A stretch of DNA of 64,000 nt, from assembly GCA_002731275.1 (NCBI GenBank), contig PCBK01000019.1, forward strand, positions 28,589-92,588. The letters run 5' to 3'. The translations under genes and the position numbers were made by a program. The stretch's first letter is position 1, and every line of letters begins with the position of its first letter. This document shows positions 37,101 to 45,258 of the stretch, in pieces. The DNA comes from Deltaproteobacteria bacterium (GTDB taxonomy: Bacteria; Myxococcota_C; UBA6777). The notes under the pieces were generated by a model, which made no database searches, was not told the DNA's origin, and saw only the letters and a list, made by a program, of their open reading frames with translations.

Positions 37101-39155
37101 GGTGCTGCGTACACAGTCCGCGTTTGAACCCACAACACAAGTCCCGTTGGAGAGCTGGCACTTGCCGTCTTCCAGGCACATTGCGGTTTGTTGACAACCT
37201 GTACACTCTCGCAGAGGTTTGTTGGGGTCTTCGCGTTCGACGAAGCATTTTCCCTCTTTGGCGCATTGCTCGGACTGTTGGCAGTCTTTATGTGTTGTTG
37301 CGATGCAGAGCGGGTGAGGGGCTGGATGACTCGACGACTCGCCTGCTGTGCAACGTCCGGTTTTTTTGCACAACGTGCTGGCTTTGCATTCGGCGTTGGA
37401 GGTCGCGACACAAATGGTATCCCTGGCTGCACATCGACCTTCCTCTGGGCAAAGACGGCTGGAACGGCAATCTGCGTCTGTCCCTGTGATGCAAGCGCGC
37501 GTCGAGGTTGTCTCTGGGTTGCGTAAACACCGACCTTCATCACGACAGGACAGCCCACTCTGGCAGCGTACACACTGGCCTTCAAAGAAGCCGCACAAGT
37601 TGTTCTCTTTGCACTGCTTGCTTCTCAAGCAGTCCTCTTCTGAACGTGCGACACACTGGTTGTTCTCAAAAGTGCACAGTCCTTTTTCCTGACATGACGC
37701 GCCACGGTTACAGAGGACACAAGTACGCTGAAGTGCCGCACACCGCTTGTCTTTGAGGCAAGCCTGACTTTGTCTACAGTCTTGATCGGTGTATGCAAGG
37801 CAAGCTCGTGTCCAGATCCCTTCTTGGAGGATTGGGACACTCGAACAACGTCCTTCTTGCTTACAGCCGTCACTGTTTTGGCAGTCCTGATTTTGAGTTG
37901 GAAGGCAAAGTGTCCGTGGTAACAGCCCACCGATCAAGAGCGTGGTTTTGGAGCACTTACCCTCCCGTTTGCAATCAGTGCTGTCCTGACAATCTTTATC
38001 ACTTGCGACTTCACAGCCGTCGAGTCCGTCTTTACAGCGGCCTTCTTTGCGACACTCAAGTGTCTCTTTGCAAAGCTCGCAGCCTTCTCCGCGACAGCCG
38101 ATCTCGCGGAACACTTTGTCTTTTTGTCCTGCCGCTGAAAGGGTCAGTGTCCCGATGCGCTCGGCCTGTGAAAGACGCCAAGTGTACGTGAAGGGTGCGG
38201 GTGTCTGTTCGACCTTGAGTGTTGGTGTCTCACACTGAACTTGCTTTCGTCGCCATTGAAGTGAGGCTGTAAGCGCGAGTTTGTCGTCGGTGACTTTGAA
38301 GGTCCCTTTTTCGTACAGAAACGTTCCTCCAGGGCAGTTGGTGTCGGTGCTTAGAGCAAACGTGACGCGGGTGTAAAAACCACCTAAGAAGAAGCTGATG
38401 GCTTCTGTGTTGTTTGGCTCCTCGATGGGAGGAGAGCCTCGACGGATAAGCCGCTGCACTGTGGGGATTCGCCATGTCTGAAGCCGTTCATTGTACATGT
38501 CAATGGTGCGGTTGGTGTTGGTGGACCAATGTCCAACGAGGGCAAGAGGAGGGCGATTTTTTTCGGCACCTACAAGGTCTTTGTCCAGACAGATGCTGAG
38601 GTTGTTATTGACCGCAAGGCAACTGAATCCGTTGGGGCAGGGGGTGCCTTGTGCACATCGTTGTGTACACCAACCACCACTAAAACCACGAAAAATTCCC
38701 AGGCATACGGAAGATTGACATTGTGAGCGATGTGAACATGTTTCTCCGAGTGTCTTCGCGTTTGCATCCGTGCGCATACAAACTTTGCGGTCAGAGCCTA
38801 ACTCCGGTGCAAAGGAGAGGCAGCGCACACCTTCACCCATAGAGGCGCAATCATCGTCTTGTTGGCAGCTTCGGCTACAGTATGTGTTCTCTTGTTTGGG
38901 TGTTTTGATGCAGACGCTCTCTTCGCAAATGTCGCTGCTTTGGCATGGACCCTGACCTGCTTGTTTGAGTCCCTGAGGACGGCACTCTCCCTCACCTGTC
39001 TGCGTATCGAGCTTGCAATTCTGGCTCTCACACTGCGCGTTGTTCGTACAAAAGTCGCCATTCGGTAGGGAGAGTGGAGGAGGTGTCCCACATGCTGTCC
39101 AGTACAACAGTAAAAGACTGAGTAGTGCGAGCCAACGTCGATTTGTTGTGTGCAT
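34182..39155 (-). CDS. Giant lipoprotein with about 44 four-Cys repeats
   Basis: A 1657-residue protein. The signal peptide (WLALLSLLLLYWTAC) ends in a lipobox. Residues to about 160 form a first Cys-rich region; about 180-340 is a beta-rich domain with few Cys; the rest is about 44 units of 20-30 residues. The unit consensus is DC-x2-S-x2-C-K-x2-G-K/R-C-x(4-12)-C-V/I-A, with four Cys each, for example DCQQSELCRKSGLC then CVAGS. Spacing between the third and fourth Cys varies most. I recognise no named family. The ATG at 39155 is chosen as start of the signal peptide although only AGG precedes it; the frame is open to 39680 but that part lies over the next gene. It is third in an operon with 39208 and 41556. 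Confidence 0.8.
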   Translation of the reverse strand: MHTTNRRWLALLSLLLLYWTACGTPPPLSLPNGDFCTNNAQCESQNCKLDTQTGEGECRPQGLKQAGQGPCQSSDICEESVCIKTPKQENTYCSRSCQQDDDCASMGEGVRCLSFAPELGSDRKVCMRTDANAKTLGETCSHRSQCQSSVCLGIFRGFSGGWCTQRCAQGTPCPNGFSCLAVNNNLSICLDKDLVGAEKNRPPLALVGHWSTNTNRTIDMYNERLQTWRIPTVQRLIRRGSPPIEEPNNTEAISFFLGGFYTRVTFALSTDTNCPGGTFLYEKGTFKVTDDKLALTASLQWRRKQVQCETPTLKVEQTPAPFTYTWRLSQAERIGTLTLSAAGQKDKVFREIGCRGEGCELCKETLECRKEGRCKDGLDGCEVASDKDCQDSTDCKREGKCSKTTLLIGGLLPRTLCLPTQNQDCQNSDGCKQEGRCSSVPILQEGIWTRACLAYTDQDCRQSQACLKDKRCAALQRTCVLCNRGASCQEKGLCTFENNQCVARSEEDCLRSKQCKENNLCGFFEGQCVRCQSGLSCRDEGRCLRNPETTSTRACITGTDADCRSSRLCPEEGRCAARDTICVATSNAECKASTLCKKTGRCTAGESSSHPAPHPLCIATTHKDCQQSEQCAKEGKCFVEREDPNKPLRECTGCQQTAMCLEDGKCQLSNGTCVVGSNADCVRSTQCKQKGRCQRASNQCIVGTQKHCLDSSDCKDFGECTLDSQQGACVPGSTQDCLKSRACRDAGKCSFDSTTKRCVLLSDKDCQQFLCKEKGLCKKVDHPITNTPTCEATATSCPQSQQCKQTGACTSVDVDGLKQCAQRNEQDCQSSIACKEQGHCNLISGRNLLGEAYTRCLPKYEGDCKNTQLCSTQGKCTVGQDELSVPQCSHCRTSPSCKKLGRCSVRNGTCIATFATDCKRSQDCKEQGKCTLDGILCVARARTDCQQSELCRKSGLCTLLGDQCVAGSDADCQQSLICENEGKCSKSENNKCTILQPSDCSKSIPCQKQAKCIAAKVGAQIQCVTTQAAHCKQSELCTVEGRCSLKTGASPEQNECVAQSDQDCDVADVCTDKGACTAQNGRCIATYDDDCKVSAACKTNALCSLQNGACVPKDNNDCKDSDLCKKDGLCFFEQSKCVVGSTNDCRQSEACRTQGACTATLDAALFLNCLPRSDLDCQRSEACKEYGRCKLETYNGIKGTRCVAASQLACRNSTQCAKAGLCQLDDIDQTSCATNRDSRQCKTSLLCKQEGRCTATQEAGTIAMCIAGSHQDCEQSALCQQEGKCTRQGERCTWGSNKDCQKSEGCRKQGKCSFGRDADGQSTCIVLTDADCQRGELCKKQGKCLALILDIGGANTCITSSTEDCEKSTQCNTQGKCAFKESSDECVDCKDGDTCKSEGRCTRSGQRCVATSTQDCTTSTRCKEEGMCTFSKATGTCIATRDDDCEKTQRCKEYGECSAINNLCQAGADDECKQSNVCKTNGLCKWSPVGKQQNLRYVCVAVSDAVCAATPACREYGDCARDGLDCAPARTEHCQNSSGCRELGACGYTKPTDPTALPYCAPLEDNHCKKSDACKLDGQCNKVGDTCEPIYPKDCKQSDNCLESGNCVIYRFKKDNKVTSQCLPLSEEDCKESRACTQDNACKLKLESDGKTRTCTE

Positions 39156-39207
39156 GTTGGACCTGAGAAGGTGAGGGGTTGAGCGAAAATACATCTGTTG
39201 TGTGTCC

Positions 39208-41559
39208 TTAGTTTGCGCATACATCGTATTGACCTGCGGAGGCACAGACGGAGACGTAGTCGGTACAGTCGCTGTCTTGGTTGCAATCTTGCAAGCAGCG
39301 ATCGCCTCTGTCATATGGATCTTTGATACAAGTGTAGCCACTAGGACAGTTTGGATTTTGACTGTCGCAAGCTTGGTGGCAAATGCCGATTTGTTCGCCA
39401 TCACAGAGATAGGGACTTTTGCAGTCGTCTTTAGAGGCCTTTGTGGGATCGCGATCGAGGCAAGTCTCGTGCAGTGTTCGAGTTTTTTGGATGTCGTTGA
39501 TACAAGCGCCGGCGTTTCCAAGCTGAGACACACAGCTTTGGCCTGTTGGGCATCCTCCACTTTGCAACGTGCTGCACGCTTTTTTACAAGAGAATCCAAA
39601 CCGATCTTGTGTACAATAGGCACCTTTGACACAACCAGCTCGGACGACACTGCAAACTTCACCGACCGCTTTTTGTGCACGCTGACAATAGGCTTCGCTT
39701 GCCTGTTTTTCAGGTGAACACTCCCACCCTTGGGGACATGGGCTGGTTTTGGTTATGTCACATACTCGAAGGCAGGCGTTTGTGCCGTCGAGATCTTCGA
39801 TGCAGGTGTCACCACAAGCGAGCGTGAGCCCCAAACAGGTCGCTCCCATCTGTACATTTTGGTAACAGACCTCGGCTGTGAGCAAAGGCTTCGCGCTTTT
39901 GGGACCGACGCGACAGATATATCCTTGTGGACACGTTCCTGTCGTTTTGCTGTTACACTCACGGCGACAGGCCCATGTGATGTTGAATTCATTCTTTCCA
40001 TGATCGAGACAGGTGAGCCCTTTTTCGCAGTCGCCGACACCTTTGCCACATGTCTCTCCTTGCTTGCGGGTGCCGCTTTTGATGCAGATGGAGATCGGCT
40101 TGGTACGTGGAAGGGTTCGACAATCAGCTGCCCCACATCCGCCTGGGTTTTGTGGATCACATGGTTGCTGGCAAGTAAAAGAAGCGCCCATCGCAACGCA
40201 GATCAAACCGGGTTTACAAAGTTCCAGATCCGAACATTTTTCATCGATGTCGCCTCTCGGTGAGGTCGCACAAACAAGTTGGTTTCCCCACTTATAGCAG
40301 CCAAATCCCAGGTTGCAATCAGAGCCTTGTGTACATGTCTTCGCGCACACGTTGAAGTCCGTACACACCAACCCGGAAGCACACGGTGTCGTCGCGGATT
40401 TGTTGCAAAGTTCGCCCTCTGTGGGAGCGAGCTTGCTCTCACAACGTCCGCCTGTTGGGGATTGGGGGTCTTCAGCGCAGCGCTGGTCTTGCTTGCACTC
40501 TTTTGGGGGGTAAACGTGGGTGGTGGGGTCACAGCCTTGCTTACACGTTTTACTCTGTTCATCGCAAAAGAGTGTTTTGCTGCCATCACACAATTCGCCA
40601 GGTTTGTCACTGCAAGACTGTCCTGCTGTGCGGGTTCCTTTGGAGGCTGAAGGGAGCGGAGAGCAGCGGTAGCGAGGACTTGTTGGTGCGAGTTGGTTTT
40701 TGACATCACAAAAGAAACCACGCGGACAACCTGCGCCGACGAGCGAGCCTGAGAGAATATCACATCGATCGAGGCAGATATTTTTGCCCCCAAGTAGACG
40801 ACAGGTTTGCTCGATGGAGCAGCCCGTATTTTGGTCGTTTGGTTTGGGGCTACAGAGCTGCATACAGCGTCCAAGTACACAGGCAAGTCCCGATGCGCAT
40901 GGTTGGGTTAGGGTGGAACACGCGGAGAAGAGGGAGAGGGTGGTAGGGGCTGTATCTGGCGAAGCCTCAAGCGCTTGCTCGGGGGGTGTTCCCTCTGTTT
41001 GTGTTGTGCCTTCTGGTGGCTCGCTGCCTGCGTCGGGTGTGGACGTTTCCGTGTTGGAGGATTCGCGTTTGGACGGCTCGTAGGGTTTGGTGCAGCGAAT
41101 TTGATCGTGTGTGCACTCTCCGAGCTGCTTGCAGTTTTCGCTCTGTTTGCAGTCTGCGTCGTTGGCTGCGATGCAGATGTGTCTCTCCGGATCGACGTGG
41201 CATAATCCACGAACCCGGCAGTCTGTGCGTGCTTTGCAGTCATTGTCCGTGATGGGGACACATTCTCCCGCAAAGGGTGTGCAAAAGCCTCTGTCGTGGC
41301 ATTGTATGGAGCCGATGCAGTCTTCGACAGAGGCGGCAATGCAGCGTTCATTGTGTAAGGTGCAGTGTCCGATCGTTTTGCAGTAGAGGCTTTGGCGACA
41401 TTTGGCGATGGTCGCAGCGACACAAAGGCCTTGCTTTGCAAAGCAGCGACCTTGTTGTGTACACAAAGCGCTCTGTTCGCATTGATCTGCGGTGTTGGAC
41501 GCGCATCCGAAGATAGACCCAAAGAGGAGGAGGGAGGTCAGGACAAAGAGCGTTCTCAT
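39208..41559 (-). CDS. Cys-rich lipoprotein with five N-terminal four-Cys repeats
   Basis: A 783-residue lipoprotein with signal peptide and lipobox IFGC. Five copies of the four-Cys unit come first, for example QCEQSALCTQQGRC then CVAAT. After a Thr/Glu/Pro linker, about 570 residues form a different Cys-rich array with CPxGxxC, CxxGLxC and GExC segments, such as CASGLVC and CPQGYIC, similar to generic extracellular Cys-knot-like modules. Its ATG overlaps the stop of the upstream gene (ATGA), so the two are translationally coupled. It lies 52 bases before the giant repeat gene. It thus bridges the repeat type of its operon with another module. Confidence 0.8.
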   Translation of the reverse strand: MRTLFVLTSLLLFGSIFGCASNTADQCEQSALCTQQGRCFAKQGLCVAATIAKCRQSLYCKTIGHCTLHNERCIAASVEDCIGSIQCHDRGFCTPFAGECVPITDNDCKARTDCRVRGLCHVDPERHICIAANDADCKQSENCKQLGECTHDQIRCTKPYEPSKRESSNTETSTPDAGSEPPEGTTQTEGTPPEQALEASPDTAPTTLSLFSACSTLTQPCASGLACVLGRCMQLCSPKPNDQNTGCSIEQTCRLLGGKNICLDRCDILSGSLVGAGCPRGFFCDVKNQLAPTSPRYRCSPLPSASKGTRTAGQSCSDKPGELCDGSKTLFCDEQSKTCKQGCDPTTHVYPPKECKQDQRCAEDPQSPTGGRCESKLAPTEGELCNKSATTPCASGLVCTDFNVCAKTCTQGSDCNLGFGCYKWGNQLVCATSPRGDIDEKCSDLELCKPGLICVAMGASFTCQQPCDPQNPGGCGAADCRTLPRTKPISICIKSGTRKQGETCGKGVGDCEKGLTCLDHGKNEFNITWACRRECNSKTTGTCPQGYICRVGPKSAKPLLTAEVCYQNVQMGATCLGLTLACGDTCIEDLDGTNACLRVCDITKTSPCPQGWECSPEKQASEAYCQRAQKAVGEVCSVVRAGCVKGAYCTQDRFGFSCKKACSTLQSGGCPTGQSCVSQLGNAGACINDIQKTRTLHETCLDRDPTKASKDDCKSPYLCDGEQIGICHQACDSQNPNCPSGYTCIKDPYDRGDRCLQDCNQDSDCTDYVSVCASAGQYDVCAN

Positions 41560-42821
41560 CGATTACATTCTCCGAGCAAGAGCCGACAGCGTTGTTGCAA
41601 TTGACAGAGCTTGCTCTGTTTACAGTCTTCATCGGAGGCGACGACGCAAACACCATCCTTGAGTGTGCACTTGCCTTCCAGTTCGCACGCTTCGCTTTGT
41701 TTGCAGGTCACACACGCTCCATTTCGTGCGACACAGCGCTTTTGTTTTTCGCACACCTCGCTTTGTTGGCAGTGTGAGATATGTGTGCTTTGGCATTGTG
41801 TACCATTCCACTCACATCGACCCTCTGTTTTGCATTCAGGCGAGAATGTGCAGGACTCACATCTTCCGTTGACTGCGCGGCAACGTCTCTCTTTGTGGCA
41901 GGCGGCGGTCTTGGTACAGTCCACATTCTCGCCGAGGACGCATCCATCAACGCCTTTTTTACAACGCCCTTCGAGTTGGCAATGTTCTGAACGTAGGCAG
42001 TCAAGCTCCGAACCGGGTTCACATTCAAAGAATCCTTTTTGGCAGCGACCCTCTCGTTTACAGACCTCAGAGGCGGCGCAATCTGCGTCGGAAGAGACCA
42101 CACACTCTGTGCCTCGGGCTGCGCACTTGCCACGTAGTTTGCAGATGTCTGTCGTCCGGCATGAGGTGTCTTGGATACAAACGCCCCCTTGTGCTTTGCA
42201 TTTTCCGCGAGAAAAACACTCGATGGAGTTGATACAATCGCTGTCTTTGGTGGCAATACAGGGGCGGGTGATGTCAGAGGTGTTTTCACATTGGCCGAGC
42301 CATTTGCACAAGAGCGTGTCTTTGCACACGATCGGGACACAGCGATCATTGTCAGGATCGGCTTTGCAGCGATTTTCCTGTTGGCAGGCTTGGCTGCTTC
42401 TACAGTCCTCGTCTGAGAATACGATACAGGCACGTTTGGCGCGATCCGCGTAACAATGCCCTTCTTGTTGGCAGGCGAGTGTTCCGCGACAATATTCCTG
42501 TGTGTGGGCCACACATTGTTCGCGCGCTGCGACACATCGTCCGTTTGTATGGCAGCCTTCTGAACGTGCACAGTCTTCGTCTTTTAAGGCCACACATACA
42601 CCGTTTTTTGCAGCGCATGCGCCTGTTTGTCGACAGATACGACTGCTTTGGCAGTTGGCATCTGTCGCTGCGACACAGCGATTGTCCCGAAACGTACAGC
42701 GCCCCTCGCTCAGGCAAGCCTCTTGTTGTTGACAAGTTGAGGATGACGAGCAGGCTGTGAGAAGACACGATGTCACGACCAGTAAACACCCAACATAACG
42801 AATAAGCGAACCTATATCCAT
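41556..42821 (-). CDS. Lipoprotein made of 15 four-Cys repeats
   Basis: A 421-residue lipoprotein: signal peptide, lipobox LTAC, then 15 units of the DC-x2-S-x2-C-K-x2-G-x-C..CVA type and almost nothing else. It is the simplest form of the repeat in this locus and ends within a unit. The ATG at 42821 has GAGG nine bases upstream and starts the signal peptide; in-frame ATGs at 42836 and 42854 lack one. It heads the three-gene repeat operon. The even Cys count per unit and the export signal suggest two disulfides per unit, which is inference. Confidence 0.82.
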   Translation of the reverse strand: MDIGSLIRYVGCLLVVTSCLLTACSSSSTCQQQEACLSEGRCTFRDNRCVAATDANCQSSRICRQTGACAAKNGVCVALKDEDCARSEGCHTNGRCVAAREQCVAHTQEYCRGTLACQQEGHCYADRAKRACIVFSDEDCRSSQACQQENRCKADPDNDRCVPIVCKDTLLCKWLGQCENTSDITRPCIATKDSDCINSIECFSRGKCKAQGGVCIQDTSCRTTDICKLRGKCAARGTECVVSSDADCAASEVCKREGRCQKGFFECEPGSELDCLRSEHCQLEGRCKKGVDGCVLGENVDCTKTAACHKERRCRAVNGRCESCTFSPECKTEGRCEWNGTQCQSTHISHCQQSEVCEKQKRCVARNGACVTCKQSEACELEGKCTLKDGVCVVASDEDCKQSKLCQLQQRCRLLLGECNR

Positions 42822-43159
42822 CCAGTCAGACCTCATGAAAGAGAACAAAGACACGACTTTGTGATAACACTCGAAAGGTTCAGAGTATCACTGTTTTTGT
42901 TGACTGTAAAATGGAATGGGGTATCCAGCGCGATCACTTTTTCGAAGGCTCAACCAAGAGGGATAATGTGTCTTCTTGTGTTGAATTTTTTTGGAAGCCC
43001 AGACGTCCATAGGCCTGTGACGCGCACAAGTGCCCAGTTTGAGGATTGTCTCACTATGAGCAATAGACCGTTGCACTTGAATGAACTTGCTTTGTGTGCG
43101 CGAACTTGTATAAAGTACAAGGTTGGATTTTTGATATGTTTACCTATTGGAGGTGTATT
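42822..43159. other. Divergent intergenic region, 338 bases
   Basis: It lies between the four-Cys repeat operon (minus) and the TTGEEK-repeat lipoprotein (plus). A weak minus-strand promoter may be TTTACA (42910-42905) with GATACT (42889-42884), 15 bases apart. The plus-strand promoter is listed separately. No gene is seen in it. Confidence 0.35.
43087..43121 (+). promoter_or_regulatory. Putative promoter with overlapping palindrome for the gene at 43160
   Basis: TTGCTT (43087-43092) and TATAAA (43109-43114) are 16 bases apart. The palindrome CTTGTA-TAAAG-TACAAG (43105-43121) overlaps the -10, so a repressor site is plausible. Found by eye only. Confidence 0.4.
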
Positions 43160-43750
43160 TTGAAAAGGATCATTGGTATTCGTGGTTTGTTGTTCGCATT
43201 CGCGTTGGCGTGTTCTTTTGCGACTATCAACTGTGGCGATAACAACAACAACAATGAAAAAACGACGGAAAAAACAACTGAAGAGAAGACCACTGGCGAA
43301 GAGAAGACCACTGGCGAAGAGAAGACCACTGGTGAAGAGAAGACCACCGGCGAAGAGAAGACCACTGGCGAAGAGAAAACCACTGAAACAGACGGTGGGA
43401 CCAAAGAAACAGCTCCTGTCGACGAAGGCGGAAGCTCTTGTGGTTCTGATCCCAGCTTGAAAACAGACGTATGGCCCATCATCCAGGCAGGATGTAGCTG
43501 TCACGCAGGTGGCACAGGTGGTGTCAAGTTCAGCTCAGCTGCTGAATTCCTCGCGTTGGTTGGTGTAGACTCTACCTGTAATGGCAAAAAGCAGATCGTC
43601 GCTGGAAAACCCGACGAGAGCTATATCATGATGAAGATGGATGGTGCTGCAGGTATCTGTGGTCAGGTCATGCCCACTTCAGGTGCGCTCCCACAAGCAG
43701 ATCGTGACAAGGTCAGAGCCTGGATCTGTAACGGCGCAAAAGACAACTAA
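43160..43750 (+). CDS. Small lipoprotein with TTGEEK repeats and cytochrome-like domain (CxCH)
   Basis: A 196-residue lipoprotein. The signal peptide ends with probable lipobox TINC, like the lamin-tail lipoprotein (TVHC). A linker of Asn and six EEKTTG-type repeats follows. The C-terminal 95 residues match the end of the Stig1-like lipoprotein: LKTDVWPIIQAGCSCHAGG, VKFSS, IVAGKPDESYIMMKM, VMPTSGALP and VRAWICNGAKDN. The haem-type motif again reads C-x-C-H. Two extra Cys (near STC and GIC) may pair. The TTG start at 43160 has GGAGG six bases upstream. Whether haem is bound cannot be told from sequence. Confidence 0.75.
   Translation: MKRIIGIRGLLFAFALACSFATINCGDNNNNNEKTTEKTTEEKTTGEEKTTGEEKTTGEEKTTGEEKTTGEEKTTETDGGTKETAPVDEGGSSCGSDPSLKTDVWPIIQAGCSCHAGGTGGVKFSSAAEFLALVGVDSTCNGKKQIVAGKPDESYIMMKMDGAAGICGQVMPTSGALPQADRDKVRAWICNGAKDN
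43280..43387 (+). repeat. Six 18-base tandem repeats encoding EEKTTG
   Basis: Six in-frame copies of GAAGAGAAGACCACTGGC run through the linker of the small lipoprotein. Five are nearly identical; the last is changed to GAAGAGAAAACCACTGAA. Copy number is likely to vary between strains. Confidence 0.92.
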
Positions 43751-43821
43751 TCACATCCCCAACAACTCCCCTCCCACACTCCGCTCCCCATCTTATCGAT
43801 ACATACCAACACAACATCCTA

Positions 43822-45258
43822 TCACGCGCCAGGGCCAAACTCTTCACAGGAGTCTCCAGGCTTGCGAGCCATCTTTAGATTGCTCTCCAGATTGCGCAAC
43901 GCCGTACGGATGCCTTCTTCGAAGACTGGGTGGTAGAATGGCATGGCCAGGACTTCGCTTACCGTCAGCTTTTGCTCAATGGCCCACGCGAGTAGGTGGG
44001 CTGTGTGTTCCACACGAGGGCCAAGCATCTCAGCGCCGAGCAGCATACCGGTATGAGCTTCTCCGTAAATACGGACGAGTCCTTCGTTGAGATTCATGAC
44101 ACGTGCGCGCCCTTGCTTTCCATAATCCACGGTGCCAACACGGTTCTCCTCACAATTCATCTCCCTCCACGATTGCCCCACAAGCGCGATTTGGGGTTCT
44201 GTAAAGACGATCCCGATCGATGTTGTGCGATGTTTGTTGAAGACATCTGGGTAGGAGGCTGCGTTTTTGCCTGCGATGTGTCCTTCATCGGCGGCTTCGT
44301 GGAGCAAGGGGCGAAAGTTGTTCGCATCTCCAGCCAAAAAGATATGGGACATCCCGATCTGTGTGGTGTATGAATCCCAAACGAGTTTGCCACGCTCATC
44401 CTTCATCAAGTCGAGGTTCTCTAAGCCGATCTTGTCGATATTGGGGCGGCGACCTGCGGCCATCAAGACATACTGGTAGTCGCCCTTGTGTGTTGAACCA
44501 TCTGGGTCGGTAAATTCGATGTGAACACCATTGTCCGTTTCTTCGATAAGGTCGAGTGTATAATCTGTGTGTATATCCAGCTTGGGTTCAAAGACATTGT
44601 GTGCTGCGCGCAACATCTTGGGGTCGGACAGCGGTCCAATCAGACCATCGATACCGACGATTGTCGTGCGGACGCCCAGACGATCGAGCGCCTGTCCCAA
44701 TTCGAGTGCGATCACCCCGGTCCCTACAACCAGAACACTCTCTGGTAGATCGTTCCACTCAAACACATCATCATTGAATTGGAGCACTTTTTTAGATAGT
44801 TTTCTGTAGGGGGGAGGGACAAAAGGGGATGAGCCTGTCGCGATCACAGCGCTCTTGAATTTGACCAATGTACCATCTTCAGTTTTGATTGTATGCTCAT
44901 CCACAAACTCCCCTCGGCTTTGGATGAAGTTCCCTCTCGCTCGTGTTTTTTCGACGGAGTCGAGGACAAACCCAACAAACCGATCGCGCTCACTTTTCAC
45001 GCGCTGCATGACCTTTTTGCCGTCAATTTCAACACTCGCGTTGACGCCAAAGATCTCTGCATGTTGTGCGTGGTGGGCAGCTTCCGCTGCGGCGATCAAA
45101 AGTTTAGAAGGCATGCATCCGATACGGGCGCAGGTTGTGCCGAGCGGACCTGGGTCGATCATGATCGTGCGTGCGCCGGACTTCTCTGCGCTTCGACGGG
45201 CGACAAGCCCTGCTGTACCAGCTCCTAAAATCGCGACGTCGACATCTACTTGCTTCAT
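43822..45258 (-). CDS. Dihydrolipoyl dehydrogenase-type flavoprotein disulfide reductase
   Basis: A 478-residue FAD/NAD enzyme. It has the FAD-binding GAGTAG near residue 13, the redox disulfide in TTCARIGCMPSK near residues 45-56, the NAD-binding VVGTGVIALELGQAL, the FAD site FLAGDANN, and the C-terminal His-Glu pair in FYHPVFEEG from the partner subunit. The N-terminus closely follows a proteobacterial lpd subgroup (VDVAILGAGTAG, GPLGTTCARIGCMPSKLL). No 2-oxoacid dehydrogenase genes lie nearby, so the partner is uncertain. The ATG at 45258 has AGGTGAG upstream. Confidence 0.85.
   Translation of the reverse strand: MKQVDVDVAILGAGTAGLVARRSAEKSGARTIMIDPGPLGTTCARIGCMPSKLLIAAAEAAHHAQHAEIFGVNASVEIDGKKVMQRVKSERDRFVGFVLDSVEKTRARGNFIQSRGEFVDEHTIKTEDGTLVKFKSAVIATGSSPFVPPPYRKLSKKVLQFNDDVFEWNDLPESVLVVGTGVIALELGQALDRLGVRTTIVGIDGLIGPLSDPKMLRAAHNVFEPKLDIHTDYTLDLIEETDNGVHIEFTDPDGSTHKGDYQYVLMAAGRRPNIDKIGLENLDLMKDERGKLVWDSYTTQIGMSHIFLAGDANNFRPLLHEAADEGHIAGKNAASYPDVFNKHRTTSIGIVFTEPQIALVGQSWREMNCEENRVGTVDYGKQGRARVMNLNEGLVRIYGEAHTGMLLGAEMLGPRVEHTAHLLAWAIEQKLTVSEVLAMPFYHPVFEEGIRTALRNLESNLKMARKPGDSCEEFGPGA

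Noticed and set aside
34182..39155. Classing the giant Cys-rich protein as a metabolic enzyme, as sometimes happens for such proteins in databases
   Set aside because: No catalytic fold is visible; the protein is a signal peptide, a beta-rich region and Cys repeats.
39156..39680. Upstream extension of the giant Cys-repeat gene
   Set aside because: The frame is open but overlaps the preceding gene; a proper lipoprotein signal starts only at 39155.
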